A stretch of 56,395 bases of DNA from CAVAWX01 sp963614215. Lineage in GTDB: Bacteria; Actinomycetota; Coriobacteriia; Coriobacteriales; QAMH01. Positions within the stretch are counted from its first letter, which is position 1. Every line of letters begins with the position of its first letter. The DNA lies in the NCBI GenBank assembly GCA_963614215.1, contig CAVECB010000008.1:1-56395 (forward strand), written 5' to 3'. Positions 53,833-56,395 of this stretch are shown in pieces. The position numbers and the translations under genes were made by a program. The notes beneath the pieces are model-generated. The model worked only from the letters and a program-made list of their open reading frames with translations. It did not search any database and was not told where the DNA came from.

Positions 53833-56395
53833 CTACTTCTCGGTGAAGTAGCCCGGGGTGGCCGCGGTGTCGATGCGGCCGTAGGTGGCCTTCACGTTGT
53901 CGGCGGAATACTTGGTCCCGTTGCCGCCCTCGAGGCTCGTGCACCCGCTGAAGATATCAGTAGCCGCAGCACTGGAAGTGGACAGGTCGAAATTGCTTGT
54001 CGCGTATATCGTCTTGAGGTTGGTGCAGTTGGTAAACATGGCACCAATCCATATCGTCGTCCCGGGCAGGGTAAACGAGCTCAAATCCAATGTCGTCAGG
54101 CTGCTGCAGCCGCAGAACATGTAGTTGTACGAGGTCACCTTGCTCGTGTTGAAGTTCCCCAGCCCGACAATAGACGTCAAGCCACTGCAGCCGTAGAAGA
54201 ACGAGAAGAGCCCGGTAGCATTGCTCGTATCAAAGCTGCTCACGTCCACCGTACGCAGGCTCTTGCAGCTGTTGAAGAAAAGGTAGAAACCCTCGCCTGT
54301 GACGCTGCTGGTGTTAAACCCGGTCAAGCCCTGTATCTGCTCCATCTTCTCTTGATACCAAAACATCCCTCTCATCTTCGTTGCCTTCGAGGTGTTCAGG
54401 TTGGAGACGTCGATTGTCTTGAGGGAGGCGCCCAGCTTCGTGTAGGCCGTCCCAGCGCCGGAGCTGCCGCCGCCTGCGAGGAGATACTCGGAATCTGCCG
54501 GCGCGAAGACCTGCGAGGCCGAATCGTTGGCAAAAGCGGGCGCGACATAGACTGTGCCGGTGCCCGCCTCGTAGTACACGCCCACAGGCCCCGAGCCGTC
54601 CGCCTGAATGCTCGCGCTGCTCGTCAGCCCCGAGGGGACCTCGCTGCCCTTCACGAACTTCAACGAGGTGGGAGCGCTCGAGACCAGGCCCTGCAGCGCC
54701 GTCCACATCTTGCTCTTGTCGATGGTGTAGCTCGGAAACACGCTGTAGGTGCGGGTCTCGTTCAGGGCGTTGTGGAAAGTGGCGAGGTTGGCCGGTGTGT
54801 AGCCCGTGCCGGTGGTCGTGTCGTACCAGTTGCCGTCCGCGCCCGTGATGTAGCCGCTGTCCGGCGTGGGCAAATTGGCGCTCGAAACCACAAAATCGAA
54901 GTTCGCGCCCAGCGTCACGCTCTGAAGCCTCTTGCAGTTGTAGAACATGTTGACCATGCCGGTGGCGCTCGTGCCCGTAGAAGAACTGCCCGTGTTGAAG
55001 CCCGTCAAATCGAGATAGGGCAGCTTTTCGCAATCGGCGAAAATCCGATACATGTTGACGACCTTGCCTGTGTCGAAGCCCGACACGTTCAGCTCGGTCA
55101 GGGCGCTGCATCCATCAAACATCTGGCGCATGGAGGTGACGTTGGTCGTGTTGAACTCGTCGGAAAGCGTGAGGGTGGCAAGCGCGGAGCAGCCGTAGAA
55201 CATGTCGTACAGCTGCGTGAGGCTTGTCGAATTGTGCGCGTTCGACAAATCCAGCCCCTTCAAAGACGAGCAGTTCTTGAACATGGCGACCAGCGTCGTT
55301 GCCTTGTCCGTGGAAAAGCCGGCGGTGGCCAAACTAGTCACCTTGGAGCAGTCTTGGAACATATAGCTCATGTCCGTAGCTGCGCTCGTCGTGAACTTCG
55401 AGGGATCCATCACGATTGCCGTCGCGTTGGAACAGCCATTGAACATGCTCCGCATGTTCTTGACCTTGGCCGTGTCGAAATTTCTCACGTCGAGCGAGGT
55501 CAGGGCGTTGCAATTACTGAACATGCTCTGCATGGTCGTGACCTGGGAGGTGTCAAACGAGCTGACATCGACCGAGGTCAGCGACTTGCAACCGCTGAAC
55601 ATGTAGTACATATCCGTGACTTTGCCCGTCGAGAGCTGAGACAGGGACGTGATGGACTTGAGTTTTTCGCAATTGGTGAACATCGAGTTCATGATGGTCA
55701 CATTGCCCGTGTCGAACCGATCTTTCAGGTCGATTGTCTCTATGCTGGAGAGAATCCCGAACATGGCCGTCATCATGGTCGCGTTGCTCGTGTCGAAATA
55801 GTCGCCGAGGTTCAGCTCCGTCAGCGCGGTGTTGTTGCAGAAGAACCAGCGCATGTCGGTGGTCTTGGAGGTGTCCAGGTTCGCGCAGTCGATGGTCTTC
55901 AAGGAGCTCTCCAGAGCCGTGTACCCCGAGCCGGCGTTCAGGAAGTCCGCGCAGTCCTGCGGTGCGTGCAGCACATACGAATTGTCGGCCGGGTTGGTGG
56001 AGTCGTCTTCCATCGGGGCAATGTAGAGGGTGGCGGTGTCGGCGGACTGGAAGACGCCCACCTTGTCGTAGCCGTCTTCTTGGATGCCGGCGGTGGCCAG
56101 GTTCGTCAGCCCGGAGACGCCCTGCAGGCTCTCGCCCGTGACGAATTTCAGGGCCGTGGGCTTGGCGGTCAAGGCTCTCAGCACCGTCTTCATTTTCGAC
56201 TTGCTGATGGTGTAGTCCACGCCTTCCATCGCGCAGGTGAGCGCCACGCCGCGTTTCACGGATGCCAGGTTGTGGTCGAGGCGGCCGTCGTTGTAGACGC
56301 GTGTGTAGGTTTTCTCGTTGTAGGCACTCGGGCTGCGCAACCACCAGCTGGCATACATCTCATTCTCACTGCCGCCGTGGTAGTCGTCGTAGTCG
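53833..56395 (-). CDS. Large BspA-like leucine-rich-repeat surface protein, 5' end beyond window
   Basis: The gene is open to the window edge; the first residues seen, YASWWLRSPSAYNEKTY, look like a DUF6273 domain, so an N-terminal part is missing. Two similar blocks follow. Each starts with a TI(S/D)KSKM..L lead domain, then BspA/DUF285 repeats of about 23 residues (SMF..C..L..LDVS.FDTS.VT.M). I count about 12 repeats in the first block and 6 in the second. The C-terminus ends TAATPGYFTEK without a visible sorting signal. It is an external adhesin-like protein; the stop lies just beyond the HipB operator array. Confidence 0.88.
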   Translation of the reverse strand, partial: DYDDYHGGSENEMYASWWLRSPSAYNEKTYTRVYNDGRLDHNLASVKRGVALTCAMEGVDYTISKSKMKTVLRALTAKPTALKFVTGESLQGVSGLTNLATAGIQEDGYDKVGVFQSADTATLYIAPMEDDSTNPADNSYVLHAPQDCADFLNAGSGYTALESSLKTIDCANLDTSKTTDMRWFFCNNTALTELNLGDYFDTSNATMMTAMFGILSSIETIDLKDRFDTGNVTIMNSMFTNCEKLKSITSLSQLSTGKVTDMYYMFSGCKSLTSVDVSSFDTSQVTTMQSMFSNCNALTSLDVRNFDTAKVKNMRSMFNGCSNATAIVMDPSKFTTSAATDMSYMFQDCSKVTSLATAGFSTDKATTLVAMFKNCSSLKGLDLSNAHNSTSLTQLYDMFYGCSALATLTLSDEFNTTNVTSMRQMFDGCSALTELNVSGFDTGKVVNMYRIFADCEKLPYLDLTGFNTGSSSTGTSATGMVNMFYNCKRLQSVTLGANFDFVVSSANLPTPDSGYITGADGNWYDTTTGTGYTPANLATFHNALNETRTYSVFPSYTIDKSKMWTALQGLVSSAPTSLKFVKGSEVPSGLTSSASIQADGSGPVGVYYEAGTGTVYVAPAFANDSASQVFAPADSEYLLAGGGSSGAGTAYTKLGASLKTIDVSNLNTSKATKMRGMFWYQEKMEQIQGLTGFNTSSVTGEGFYLFFNSCKSLRTVDVSSFDTSNATGLFSFFYGCSGLTSIVGLGNFNTSKVTSYNYMFCGCSSLTTLDLSSFTLPGTTIWIGAMFTNCTNLKTIYATSNFDLSTSSAAATDIFSGCTSLEGGNGTKYSADNVKATYGRIDTAATPGYFTEK

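Overview
The window is GC-rich, gene-dense DNA without rRNA or tRNA genes. It most resembles a coriobacterial actinobacterium (Coriobacteriia; order not resolved). That assignment is inference from BspA-type leucine-rich-repeat surface proteins at both ends, a eukaryote-like NADP isocitrate dehydrogenase, HelD, Ser/Ala-rich lipoproteins and a dense set of toxin-antitoxin modules. Starts were chosen by ribosome-binding sites and often lie inside the longest open frame.

Layout. 1-2271: repeat-rich DNA and a BspA-like gene whose signal peptide is out of frame, with a G10 tract upstream. 2272-8051: Fic protein, zincin-type metallopeptidase, ZIP transporter, isocitrate dehydrogenase and HelD. 8220-22192: a mostly minus-strand block with a MacB-like ABC protein, an Ntn-type amide hydrolase, three YtcJ-like amidohydrolases, an AlaA-like aminotransferase, membrane proteins and a lipoprotein; it may import or process amides or peptides. 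22431-25181: dnaJ and hemW. 25258-30093: TetR regulator divergent from an MMPL exporter and a secreted helical-repeat protein. 30097-34038: sugar isomerase, a decayed RelB-YafQ pair, an AT-rich phased-repeat island, an AbrB/PIN pair and a first HipBA pair. 34242-38372: a solute-binding lipoprotein followed by a very large protein with two extracytoplasmic sensor modules joined to an MscS channel. 38493-50885: housekeeping and transport genes (dusB, lepA, a large membrane protein, HdeD-like, pheA, MutY-like, HAD phosphatase, heterodimeric ABC exporter). 51049-53798: orphan Phd-like antitoxin, RelBE, a second HipBA with a regular operator array. 53833-end: a large BspA-like protein that runs out of the window.

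The strongest candidates for something undescribed are the binding-protein/tandem-sensor/MscS pair, the four HipB-type palindromes spaced exactly 39 bp apart, the exact 10-bp phased TTTACTA array, and the repeated finding of three-copy tandem repeats at the 3' ends of unrelated genes (ABC permease, dnaJ, MscS fusion, dusB). No database search was possible; family names rest on motifs read directly from the translated sequence.
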